A DNA stretch of 15,639 nt from the NCBI RefSeq assembly GCF_002422095.1, contig NZ_DITB01000062.1, forward strand, positions 1-15,639. Reading direction: 5' to 3'. Each line of letters starts with the position of its first letter. Positions within the stretch are counted from its first letter, which is position 1. Positions 6,081 to 13,151 of the stretch are shown here, piece after piece. The stretch is from Flavobacterium sp. UBA6195 (GTDB taxonomy: Bacteria > Bacteroidota > Bacteroidia > Flavobacteriales > Flavobacteriaceae). Below the pieces are notes generated by a model. That model saw only the letters and a list, made by a program, of their open reading frames with translations, ran no database searches and was not told the origin of the DNA. Made by a program: the position numbers and the translations under genes.

Positions 6081-7513
6081 TTCACCGCTTCTTTTAATTG
6101 GTTTAACAAGGCATTGCTTTTCTCAAAAGAAGTGTGCAATAGTTCCATTAATTCCGTACTGCTATATTCGTGTACTTCTTCTTGCTTGGTTGGGTTTTTA
6201 ATATCTAAATCGTAATTGCGGTCAATAATGGTTTCGATATCTACTTTCCAAGCAATATCGCTTTCCTTGCGGTCATTCCACCATTTTTTTATGGGGTTAA
6301 ACTCTTTGGCTTGTATCGGTTTGGTTTTGTTGTAGGCTTTTTGACCTTCAGGCAAACGGTGTTCGTAATACCATACTTCTTTTGTAGGTGTGCCTTTGGT
6401 AAAAAACAATAAATTAGTAGCTACAGTAGCATATGGTTGAAACACCGAGTTAGGCAAACGGATAATGGTATGCAAATTACATTCTTCCAATAACTTTTGG
6501 CGCACGCGTTGTTTGACACCATCGCCTGTTAACGAGCCATCCGGTAATACAATACCTGCTCTTCCGCCTTGTTTTAATAAATGAATCATTAAAATCAGGA
6601 ACAAGTCGGCACTTTCTTTGGTTCTATAATTCTGTGGAAAATTGTTTTCATTGTTATTGGCAACAATACCTCCAAACGGTGGGTTAGCTAAAATAGCATT
6701 CACACGGTGCTTTTCGGTAAAGTTAGACAACGGTTGGTCTAAAGCATCGCCAAAACGAATGTTAGGCACTTCCATATCGTGCAAAATCAAGTTGGTCGTA
6801 GCTAACAAATACGGTAGTGGTTTGTATTCCCAACCCATTACGTTTTCAGCAATACTTTTGCGGTCTTCAACGCTGTTGGCTTGTTCTTTTAAATGTTCAA
6901 TAGCACAAGTCAAATATCCACCTGTTCCACAAGCAGGGTCTAATATTTTTTCGCCCAATTGTGGGTTAATCATTTCGGTAATAAAACTCGTAATGGCACG
7001 AGGCGTGTAAAATTCCCCACTTTTACCGGCACTTTGTAAGCCTTTTAAAATGGTCTCATACAATTCCCCAAACGCATGACGGTCTTTGGCAATATTAAAA
7101 TCTATTTCATTCAACTTGTTCAACACCTTACGAATGTTGATACCGCTTTTCATGTAGTTGTTGTTCCCTTCAAAAACTTCACGTACAATCAAAGCACGGC
7201 GATTGCCAGAACTTACGTCAATATTACGCAACGCAGGAAACAATTTTCTATCTACAAACTCTAGCAATTCGTCACCTGTCATTCCTTCGTCATCGCCTGC
7301 CCAATTGCCTTTTTCCTTTACCCAATGAAATTCATCAGGTATAGGCGATGTATAATTGTCGTCAAGTAATTCGAGTTCTTTGTCTTTATCGGAAAATATT
7401 TTTAAAAACAACATCCAACCGAGTTGTTCTATGCGTTGGGCATCACCGTTAAGACCAGTGTCTTGCCACATGATGGTTTGTATGGATTTTAGGATGGAGG
7501 ATATGTTTGACAT
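6077..7513 (-). CDS. hsdM: Type I restriction-modification N6-adenine methyltransferase subunit
   Basis: HsdM transfers a methyl group from SAM to adenine in the HsdS-defined target and is needed for both modification and restriction. The 478 residues show the N-terminal helical HsdM domain (about 8-140, starting SILKSIQTIMWQDTGLNGDAQRIEQ), then SGEFYTPRAITSFITEMI, SAM motif I DPACGTGGYL (192-201) and catalytic motif IV NPPF (277-280), the signature of N6-adenine enzymes. Length and motif order are normal and the frame is intact. The gene sits between the REP-like array, which ends 28 bp or more upstream of its ATG, and hsdS, with which it overlaps by 4 bases. If transcribed from the hsdR promoter, the mRNA must pass through the transposase gene and the hairpin array; otherwise a promoter within 7514-7842 is needed. 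Confidence 0.96.
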   Translation of the reverse strand: MSNISSILKSIQTIMWQDTGLNGDAQRIEQLGWMLFLKIFSDKDKELELLDDNYTSPIPDEFHWVKEKGNWAGDDEGMTGDELLEFVDRKLFPALRNIDVSSGNRRALIVREVFEGNNNYMKSGINIRKVLNKLNEIDFNIAKDRHAFGELYETILKGLQSAGKSGEFYTPRAITSFITEMINPQLGEKILDPACGTGGYLTCAIEHLKEQANSVEDRKSIAENVMGWEYKPLPYLLATTNLILHDMEVPNIRFGDALDQPLSNFTEKHRVNAILANPPFGGIVANNNENNFPQNYRTKESADLFLILMIHLLKQGGRAGIVLPDGSLTGDGVKQRVRQKLLEECNLHTIIRLPNSVFQPYATVATNLLFFTKGTPTKEVWYYEHRLPEGQKAYNKTKPIQAKEFNPIKKWWNDRKESDIAWKVDIETIIDRNYDLDIKNPTKQEEVHEYSSTELMELLHTSFEKSNALLNQLKEAVK

Positions 7514-7549
7514 GTTTGTATATTAATTTGTTTTGTTTATTTCAATTGG

Positions 7550-7567
7550 GATGGGTTTCAACCCATC
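7550..7567. repeat. REP-like palindrome A1
   Basis: GATGGGTT (7550-7557), TC, AACCCATC (7560-7567): a perfect 8-bp stem. The surrounding 35 bases (7540-7574) are nearly the same as around A2. Confidence 0.85.
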
Positions 7568-7600
7568 TGATAATAATTTTAATTTTTATTTTTCAATTGG

Positions 7601-7618
7601 GATGGGTTTCAATCCATC
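7601..7618. repeat. REP-like palindrome A2
   Basis: GATGGGTT (7601-7608), TC, AATCCATC. It is the same as A1 except one C-to-T change, which keeps a G-T wobble pair on one strand. Confidence 0.82.
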
Positions 7619-7669
7619 TGATAATATTTCAATCATTTAATTTAATAATCATATGTTATTTTAATTTAG

Positions 7670-7738
7670 GGTTAAAACCCATTATTGGAATCATTGTTTT
7701 TATCCATTATACCAAATGGGTTGAAACCCATTTCTATT
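7670..7738. repeat. 69-bp REP-pair block, copy B1
   Basis: Begins GGTTAAAACCC and contains the perfect palindrome AAATGGGTT-GA-AACCCATTT at 7714-7733. It is identical base for base to 7776-7844, giving a direct repeat with a 106-bp period. Confidence 0.9.
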
Positions 7739-7775
7739 GAAATGATTTTATCATCAATTTTATTTATATTAAATC

Positions 7776-7844
7776 GGTTAAAACCCATTATTGGAATCAT
7801 TGTTTTTATCCATTATACCAAATGGGTTGAAACCCATTTCTATT
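7776..7844. repeat. 69-bp REP-pair block, copy B2, abutting the transposase stop
   Basis: Identical to B1, with its long palindrome at 7820-7839. The last two bases of the block lie inside the stop codon of the transposase gene (7843-7845), so the transposase 3' end and the repeat are physically joined. Confidence 0.9.
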
Positions 7845-8289
7845 AATTCAGATTATCATTAAATTTTTGAAATCCATATACATCAATCATTTTGTTATAT
7901 TCGTCATCAAATGATTTTATGGAATGATGTGTTTCTTGATTTCGGATATAATTTCTAACATTTTCTATCATTGATTCCGAAACCGAAACCGCAAAATATT
8001 CGTCTTGCCAACCAAATTTTTCAAGAATAAAATTTTGATTATTAAACCAAAATGCAGACTCTCCCTTTATCATTTGGATTACCTTTTGAATTGTCTGGTC
8101 AGATTTCAATGAAACCAAACAATGACAATGGTCACTATACCCATTTACAAAATCAATAAAAATTCCTTTTTCTTTTCCATTTTCTTTGATGTGTTTCCAC
8201 ATTTTCTCTCTCAACTCTAATGAATTAAGAAATGGAAATCTATTTTTGGTACTCCAAACAAAATGAATATATACTTTGATGAATGGCAT
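7843..8289 (-). CDS. Y1 (HUH) transposase, IS200/IS605 TnpA or RAYT-like
   Basis: A single-strand DNA nuclease/transposase of 148 residues. Seen: VYIHFVWSTKNRFPF near the N-terminus (beta strand typical of Y1 enzymes), the HUH metal motif as HCH (54-56, in YSDHCHCLVSL), a KGESAFWFN helix, WQDEYFAVSVSES (94-106), and the putative catalytic tyrosine Tyr114 in NYIRNQETHH. Length and the ending SFDDEYNKMIDVYGF fit the Bacteroidetes TnpA group. The middle HUH residue is Cys, a small hydrophobic-like residue, so the motif appears intact. The ATG directly follows the hsdR stop (TAG-ATG, no gap), and the stop overlaps a REP-like block. No palindrome is seen on the hsdR side, so an IS with hairpins at both ends is not evident; this favours a RAYT-like, single-copy gene living with its repeats. 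Confidence 0.88.
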   Translation of the reverse strand: MPFIKVYIHFVWSTKNRFPFLNSLELREKMWKHIKENGKEKGIFIDFVNGYSDHCHCLVSLKSDQTIQKVIQMIKGESAFWFNNQNFILEKFGWQDEYFAVSVSESMIENVRNYIRNQETHHSIKSFDDEYNKMIDVYGFQKFNDNLN

Positions 8290-10671
8290 CTATGCTTTTC
8301 TATATAATTCGTTTTCTAATTCTTTAACGGCTTCTAAATAATGTTGTTTATTTCCAAAATGACTTATAATCTCAATAGGAGAACCATATTCATCAAAAGG
8401 TTTTACACGCAATACTTCAATACTTTCTATATTTTCAACACCTTCATCTGCATATTTGTCTAATAACGTTTCTAAAACTTTACGAGCTTGTTCGCCATAT
8501 TTAGTGAAATAGTTGCGTTTCTTGACATTATTTGCTCGTTCTTTTCTAGTCAATGGTGGTTGGTCGTACGCTACGTGGCAAATCAAATCAAACAAATCTA
8601 CTTGCTTATCAACCGCATCATACAAAGCTTCTACCATTACGCCTTGCTCTTGTAATTCTTTGATGATGGCTTCTTTTTTATCCGCTTGGTTCCAAGTCAA
8701 TAAGAAATCATCTAAAGAAGCAAACTTTTTCTGTATGATACTTTTCGTGTAATCTTTTAAACTTGTAGTAATAGGCTTGCCATCATGGTCAAAATACAAT
8801 TCTCTACTCACCAAAATAGAAACATCCACCCCATTCACATATTGTTTCGGTCTCTTTTGATATTCGTTAGTGCTTGATGGCTCTCTTACTACAGCTGGTG
8901 CCATTATAATTTCATCTCCTGTAACTTCATCAATAATTGGAGTGTCTTCAGTTTCTTCTTCGTCAATGATAGTTTCTAAATCAATTCCCTCTGTTATTGG
9001 TTTAACTCGTAACGGATGTCCATCAAACTCAGGGTCGGCAAAATTATCCGTAGCATTTCTAAAATCTAAAATCGTAAAATACAATTTGTTGAACTCTTCA
9101 TTGATACGCGTACCACGACCTACAATTTGTTTGAATTTCGTCATGGAATTAATGTTAGCATCAAGCACAATTACTTTACACGTTTGCGCATCAACACCAG
9201 TGGTCATTAATTCAGAGGTCGTAGCAACTACAGGATATTTTTCTTCTGGGTTAATAAAGTTGTCCAGCTCACGTTTTCCTTCTTCATTATCGCCTGTAAT
9301 TTGCATTACATACTTATAATTTTCTGCTACCAAATCAGCATTATGGCGAGCAATAGCATTTCGCATACGTTCGGCATGGTCAATATCTACACAAAAAATA
9401 ATAGTTTTAGCAAAACGGTCAAATCCTTTAAGATACTCTGTTACTTTTTTGGCAACCGCATCCGTTCGCTCTTCAATGACTAAACTTCTATCAAAATCTT
9501 TTCTATTGTAAATTCTATCCTCTACTTCGTTACCTTCTTTATCGGTTTTACCTTGTTCAGGTCGATATCCTTCTGCATCTACATTCAAAGCCACACGAAT
9601 AACTTTGTAAGGAGCCAAGAATCCATCGTCAATTCCTTGTTTTAAAGAATACGTGTACACTGGGTCGCCAAAATATTCGGTATTACTAGTCTCTTTAGTT
9701 TCCTTTGGTGTAGCAGTCAAACCAACGTGTGTAGCATTTTTGAAATATGTTAAAATTTCTCTCCATGCACTATCTTCTTTGGCACTTCCTCTGTGACACT
9801 CATCAATAATAATTAAATCAAAAAAATCAGGTGAAAACTGTTTGTAAGCATTCGCATCTTCATCCGCACCCGATAAACCTTGATATAAAGCCAAATAAAT
9901 TTCATAACTTTTATCAATCATACGGTTTTTAACCACCGTCATTTTATCTTTAAAATGTTTGAAATCCCCACGTTTGGTTTGGTCAATCAAAGCAGTTCTA
10001 TCGGCAAGAAATAAAATTCTCTTCTTAGCACCACTTTTCCATAATCGATGAATAATTTGAAAAGCCGTATACGTTTTTCCAGTACCTGTTGCCATGACTA
10101 ACAAAATTCTATTTTGTCCGTTTGCTATGGCTTCAACAGTTCTGTTTATTGCAATTTGTTGATAATATCGTGGTTTTCTTCCCGAACCATCCGAAAAGTA
10201 TTTTTGTAAAGCAATCTTTTCGCCTTGTTCAGTAACTATACCTTTATAGTGTTTGTACTTCATCCATAATGCTTCTGGAGAAGGAAAGTCTTCCAAAGCT
10301 AATTCGGTTTCAATAGAATCATCATTTACGGTTCTATCATGATATACAAAACCATCACCATTACTACTAAACACACTTGGAATATCTAATATTCTAGCAT
10401 AGTTAAGCGCTTGTTGAATACCTGCACGAACCGAATGCTTGTTATCTTTTGCCTCAATAATGGCAATAGGATTATCCTGATAGTACAATAAATAATCCGC
10501 TCTTTTTCGTTCACCACGAGCAGTCAATTTACCACGAACATAAATTTTACCATCGGTAAAAGTCACTTCTTCAAGTACTTGTGTTTGTAAGTTCCATCCT
10601 GCATTTTGAATAGCAGGTGTTATAAATTTTGTACAAATATCGCGTTCTGATAATTTCTTTTTATCAATCAT
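8290..10671 (-). CDS. hsdR: Type I restriction endonuclease subunit
   Basis: HsdR is the ATP-driven DNA translocase and nuclease of the complex. The 793 residues contain, in order, the N-terminal PD-(D/E)xK nuclease (Asp59 in RADYLLYY, Glu73 and Lys75 in AIIEAKDN, then QQALNYA); a helicase core with Walker A ATGTGKT (194-200), DECH (290-293) and LTATP (318-322); the second RecA domain with the VGRGTRINE motif; and an EcoEI-type C-terminal domain ending HFGNKQHYLEAVKELENELYRKA. All key residues are present, length is normal and the end looks natural, so the adjacent transposase gene has not truncated it. It is first in the operon hsdR-transposase-hsdM-hsdS. A -7 box TAAATTTG lies 20 bases upstream of the ATG. 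Antisense frames inside it are shadows. Confidence 0.96.
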   Translation of the reverse strand: MIDKKKLSERDICTKFITPAIQNAGWNLQTQVLEEVTFTDGKIYVRGKLTARGERKRADYLLYYQDNPIAIIEAKDNKHSVRAGIQQALNYARILDIPSVFSSNGDGFVYHDRTVNDDSIETELALEDFPSPEALWMKYKHYKGIVTEQGEKIALQKYFSDGSGRKPRYYQQIAINRTVEAIANGQNRILLVMATGTGKTYTAFQIIHRLWKSGAKKRILFLADRTALIDQTKRGDFKHFKDKMTVVKNRMIDKSYEIYLALYQGLSGADEDANAYKQFSPDFFDLIIIDECHRGSAKEDSAWREILTYFKNATHVGLTATPKETKETSNTEYFGDPVYTYSLKQGIDDGFLAPYKVIRVALNVDAEGYRPEQGKTDKEGNEVEDRIYNRKDFDRSLVIEERTDAVAKKVTEYLKGFDRFAKTIIFCVDIDHAERMRNAIARHNADLVAENYKYVMQITGDNEEGKRELDNFINPEEKYPVVATTSELMTTGVDAQTCKVIVLDANINSMTKFKQIVGRGTRINEEFNKLYFTILDFRNATDNFADPEFDGHPLRVKPITEGIDLETIIDEEETEDTPIIDEVTGDEIIMAPAVVREPSSTNEYQKRPKQYVNGVDVSILVSRELYFDHDGKPITTSLKDYTKSIIQKKFASLDDFLLTWNQADKKEAIIKELQEQGVMVEALYDAVDKQVDLFDLICHVAYDQPPLTRKERANNVKKRNYFTKYGEQARKVLETLLDKYADEGVENIESIEVLRVKPFDEYGSPIEIISHFGNKQHYLEAVKELENELYRKA

Positions 10672-10691
10672 TTTAATAGCATTGAATTCTT

Positions 10692-10699
10692 CAAATTTA
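10692..10699 (-). promoter_or_regulatory. Bacteroidetes-type -7 box for the hsd operon
   Basis: The minus strand reads TAAATTTG, matching TAnnTTTG, 20 bases upstream of the hsdR ATG. No TTG is seen at the usual -33 distance (the stretch there reads TGTTTAAC), so the call rests on one box. Confidence 0.4.
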
Positions 10700-10990
10700 A
10701 TAAAAAAATGGTGTTAAACAGTACTTATTAATATGTATTTTTGTGACATATAAAATATTCATAAAAAGAAGTTTTTTATAAATAAGATTATTTATACCTC
10801 ATTATTTCGACACAATTGGCTGTAACTATTCAAGGCTTTCGAAAGCAATTTAATTCAAAAACGGGTAATTAGCCCCATTTTTTAGAGTTTTTTTATGTTT
10901 TTTTTTCTAAATTAAATAGCTTTTTAAAACAAATGGTCTTCATTTAAGCTCCAAAATTAAACGTAAAAAATTGTCAGGTTAAAATTTTCA

Positions 10991-11047
10991 ACTCGACAGG
11001 TCGAATTGTAAAACTCGACAGGTCGAATTGAAAAACTCGTCAAGTCC
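10991..11047. repeat. 22-bp-period direct repeat with dyad core
   Basis: ACTCGACAGGTCGAATTG occurs at 10991-11008 and again, identical, at 11013-11030. A third, degraded copy (ACTCGTCAAGTCC) starts at 11035. All are spaced 22 bp apart. Each contains the dyad TCGA-CAGG-TCGA. A weaker fourth copy may lie in phase at 10969 (13 of 22 bases match). Confidence 0.85.
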
Positions 11048-11229
11048 ATTTTTTAGCAAAAAAAGAAAAAAAACGAACTCAAGAACGTTCTAGGCTTTCA
11101 TAAGAGAGTTGTATTAAATGCAGAGAATTATGGCGCTTTTTGGTAACTTAAGTTCTCAACATGTTTTTCGACTTTATGGCATTTCAAAGAAAATATCAAT
11201 TTACAATAAATAAATAACACACATTGTTG

Positions 11230-11237
11230 TATATTTG
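11230..11237 (+). promoter_or_regulatory. Possible -7 box of the PLP enzyme gene
   Basis: TATATTTG matches TAnnTTTG on the plus strand, 28 bases before the ATG at 11266. No TTG is found at the -33 distance. Transcription would start near 11244, within the 5' arm of the hairpin that follows. Confidence 0.4.
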
Positions 11238-11265
11238 AAAGCAGCTTTAACTAGCTGCTTTTTTT
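11238..11265 (+). terminator. Terminator-like hairpin immediately before a start codon
   Basis: AAAGCAGCT (11238-11246), a 6-nt loop and AGCTGCTTT (11253-11261) make a perfect 9-bp stem. The T-run extends to 11265 and the ATG begins at 11266. By form this is an intrinsic terminator on the plus strand, placed where it would stop read-through into the PLP enzyme gene. Confidence 0.65.
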
Positions 11266-12177
11266 ATGCACTCAATTAATCAAAAAATACCATTATCTTT
11301 TCCAAATAATATAGAGCTCTTTATTAAAAGAGAAGATTTGTTACATCCAATCATTTCTGGAAATAAATTTAGAAAACTCAAATATAATATTCAAGAAGCT
11401 AAACGATTGGGTCATTCTACTTTGTTAACTTTTGGTGGAGCTTTTTCAAATCATATTTTAGCAGTTGCTGGAGCGGGTGCTGAATTTGGGTTTTCAACTA
11501 TTGGTGTAATAAGGGGAGAAGAAATAGAGTATAAAATTCATGAAAACCCTACTTTAATAAAAGCACAAGAATTAGGAATGAAGTTTTATTTTGTTTCTAG
11601 GTCGGACTATCGTGAAAAAGAAAACACTAATTTTAAAGAAAAATTACAGACCATTTTTGGAAATTTTTACTTAATTCCTGAAGGAGGTACAAATTTTTTA
11701 GCAATTAAAGGATGCGAAGAAATTTTAACGGTTGAAGATAAAACTTTTTTTACTCATGTGGTTTGTTCTACAGGAACTGGCGGAACTTTCTCAGGTCTTG
11801 TGAATTCTTCTACAGAAAACCAACAACTTATTGGATTTTCTTCTCTAAAAGGTGCTTTTTTATCTGATGTTATTCGTAATTTTGTAACCAAATCAAATTG
11901 GATTATCAACGATGATTATCATTTTGGTGGATATGGAAAAGTAAATTGCGAATTAATTCAGTTTATAAATGCATTTTACAAGCAAACAAAAATCCCTCTC
12001 GATCCCATATATACAGGAAAGATGGTATATGGCGTAATGGACTTGATTGAGAAAGATTTTTTTCCACCTAATGCTAAGATTCTTATGATTCATTCGGGTG
12101 GTTTACAAGGCGTTAAAGGAATGAATTTGGCGCTACAAAAAAAGAATAGAGAAATAATCTGTTATGATGAAATGTAA
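11266..12177 (+). CDS. PLP-dependent ACC deaminase/D-cysteine desulfhydrase family enzyme
   Basis: A cytosolic fold-type II PLP enzyme of 303 residues. Seen: LFIKREDLLHPIISGNKFRKLKYN (18-41), where Lys34 of SGNK is the expected PLP-binding lysine; GGAFSNHILAVAGAG (57-71), with Ser61 in the place of the substrate-handling serine of ACC deaminase; and STGTGGT (168-174), the PLP phosphate loop. The family includes 1-aminocyclopropane-1-carboxylate deaminase and D-cysteine desulfhydrase; the sequence alone does not decide the substrate, and in Flavobacteria D-cysteine or another D-amino acid is at least as likely as ACC. The start is chosen because the family usually begins a few residues before the xPLxxxxxxLFIKREDLxHP block. 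The ATG directly follows a terminator-like hairpin with a T-run, an unusual arrangement. 131 bp separate it from the next gene. Confidence 0.88.
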   Translation: MHSINQKIPLSFPNNIELFIKREDLLHPIISGNKFRKLKYNIQEAKRLGHSTLLTFGGAFSNHILAVAGAGAEFGFSTIGVIRGEEIEYKIHENPTLIKAQELGMKFYFVSRSDYREKENTNFKEKLQTIFGNFYLIPEGGTNFLAIKGCEEILTVEDKTFFTHVVCSTGTGGTFSGLVNSSTENQQLIGFSSLKGAFLSDVIRNFVTKSNWIINDDYHFGGYGKVNCELIQFINAFYKQTKIPLDPIYTGKMVYGVMDLIEKDFFPPNAKILMIHSGGLQGVKGMNLALQKKNREIICYDEM

Positions 12178-12308
12178 GCTTTTTTAATGGCTTAATGATT
12201 TCTAAAAAAAAGTATGCTCCTGTCTGTCATCATAATTATTGTTTGATTTATGAGGGGGTATAATGAGGGTAATTTCGATAAATTTAAATGGTATAGAAAC
12301 ACAAACAA

Positions 12309-13151
12309 ATGAAAAGTAAATTCGTCATTTTTATTTTAGCACTCTTAGTAATAAGTTGTAAAAGTACTAATCCTGTTGTTAGAACAACTAAAAAGAAACC
12401 AGTTGTACATTCAAAATCAACTGCTACAAAAGGACTTACTAAAAATCCCAATTCAAAAACTTCAGATAATAATGCTCAAGTTTCTTTAGAAGCAACTTCA
12501 AACATTAAAACGTATGCCGAAGAGATTCAAAATTACGTTGAAAACTTTAAAGAAATCGCTATGAATAACATGAAAAATCATGGAATTCCAGCAAGTATTA
12601 CTTTGGCTCAAGGAATTTTAGAATCGGGAGCAGGAAAAGGCAAGTTAGCACAATCTGCCAACAATCATTTTGGGATAAAATGCCACACAGGATGGACGGG
12701 AGATAGTGTTCGTCATGATGATGATGCAGAGCAAGAATGTTTCAGAAAATACGAACATCCTTCAGAATCTTACAGAGATCATTCTTTGTTTTTAACTTCT
12801 AGAACACGATATGCAAATTTGTTCAAATTAGACAAAGGAGATTACGAATCTTGGGCAAGAGGTTTAAAAGCAGCAGGATATGCTACGGATGTTAAATACC
12901 CCGATAAATTAATTGGATTAATTGAGCGTTTTGAATTGTATAAATATGATAATCAAGTGCTGAGTCGCGATTTTAAACCTACTAAAAAAGAAGTTGTAGC
13001 AGCTCAAGGTGGCGACTATTATACCGTTCAGCAAGGAGACACCTTGTATGCATTGTCAAAAAAATTTAATCTTACAGTAGACGATTTAAAAAAGTTAAAT
13101 AATATGTCTGATACTACTATTTCAATCGGACAACAAATTAAAATTAAATAA
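12309..13151 (+). CDS. Lipoprotein with glucosaminidase and LysM domains (peptidoglycan hydrolase)
   Basis: The protein has 280 residues. The signal ends with the lipobox LVISC, so Cys17 would be lipidated. A Lys/Thr/Ser-rich linker (18-66) leads to a glucosaminidase (PF01832-type) domain at about 68-215: HGIPASITLAQGILESGAGKGKLA with the likely catalytic Glu105, NNHFGIKCHTGW, then SYRDHSLFL and RYANLF, and AAGYATDVKYPDKLIGLIE. A single LysM domain ends the protein (about 237-280: YYTVQQGDTLYALSKKFNLT to SIGQQIKIK). It should cut the glycan strand of peptidoglycan from the envelope, with LysM binding the wall. The stop overlaps the hemL start by one base (TAATG), so the two are probably one transcript with coupled translation, although the functions are unrelated. 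Identification of the domains is firm; the exact bond cut is inferred from the family. Confidence 0.93.
   Translation: MKSKFVIFILALLVISCKSTNPVVRTTKKKPVVHSKSTATKGLTKNPNSKTSDNNAQVSLEATSNIKTYAEEIQNYVENFKEIAMNNMKNHGIPASITLAQGILESGAGKGKLAQSANNHFGIKCHTGWTGDSVRHDDDAEQECFRKYEHPSESYRDHSLFLTSRTRYANLFKLDKGDYESWARGLKAAGYATDVKYPDKLIGLIERFELYKYDNQVLSRDFKPTKKEVVAAQGGDYYTVQQGDTLYALSKKFNLTVDDLKKLNNMSDTTISIGQQIKIK

Larger units (their letters stand above)
7514..7842. other. REP-like palindrome array between hsdM and the transposase gene
   Basis: No gene is seen in these 329 bp. They hold six short palindromes of the TGGGTT-NN-AACCCA family, centred near 7558, 7609, 7674, 7723, 7781 and 7829, in two arrangements: two A-type copies (7540-7574 and 7591-7625) and two identical 69-bp blocks, each with a short GGTTAAAACCC and a longer palindrome. 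The right-hand palindrome of each 69-bp block is an inverted version of the A type. The array starts 27 bp upstream of the hsdM ATG and runs into the transposase stop codon. Confidence 0.88.
10672..11265. other. Long divergent intergenic region between hsdR and the PLP enzyme gene
   Basis: These 594 bp hold no convincing gene. From left to right I see an hsdR-side -7 box (10692-10699), a 12-bp palindrome GCTTTCGAAAGC (10835-10846), very T-rich tracts (10879-10912), a 22-bp-period repeat (10991-11047), a small palindrome GAACGTTC (11083-11090), a 31-codon frame at 11118-11213 without support, and a terminator-like hairpin against the next ATG (11238-11265). The length and structure leave room for a small RNA or a regulator-binding region, but neither is shown. 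Confidence 0.75.

Noticed and set aside
7507..7740. Plus-strand 77-residue open frame
   Set aside because: It is made of the REP-like palindromes (QLGWVSTHLII twice) and overlaps the hsdM start; it is a repeat artefact.
7540..7845. Possible CRISPR array
   Set aside because: Repeats are of two types, unevenly spaced and in inverted orientations, spacers are themselves repeated (B1 and B2 are identical), and no cas gene is nearby.
8513..9483. Three plus-strand frames within hsdR
   Set aside because: Antisense shadows of an intact helicase gene with all motifs; no coding features of their own.
11118..11213. 31-codon plus-strand frame in the hsdR-PLP enzyme intergenic region
   Set aside because: No recognisable motif, no promoter box in place and composition like the surrounding non-coding DNA.
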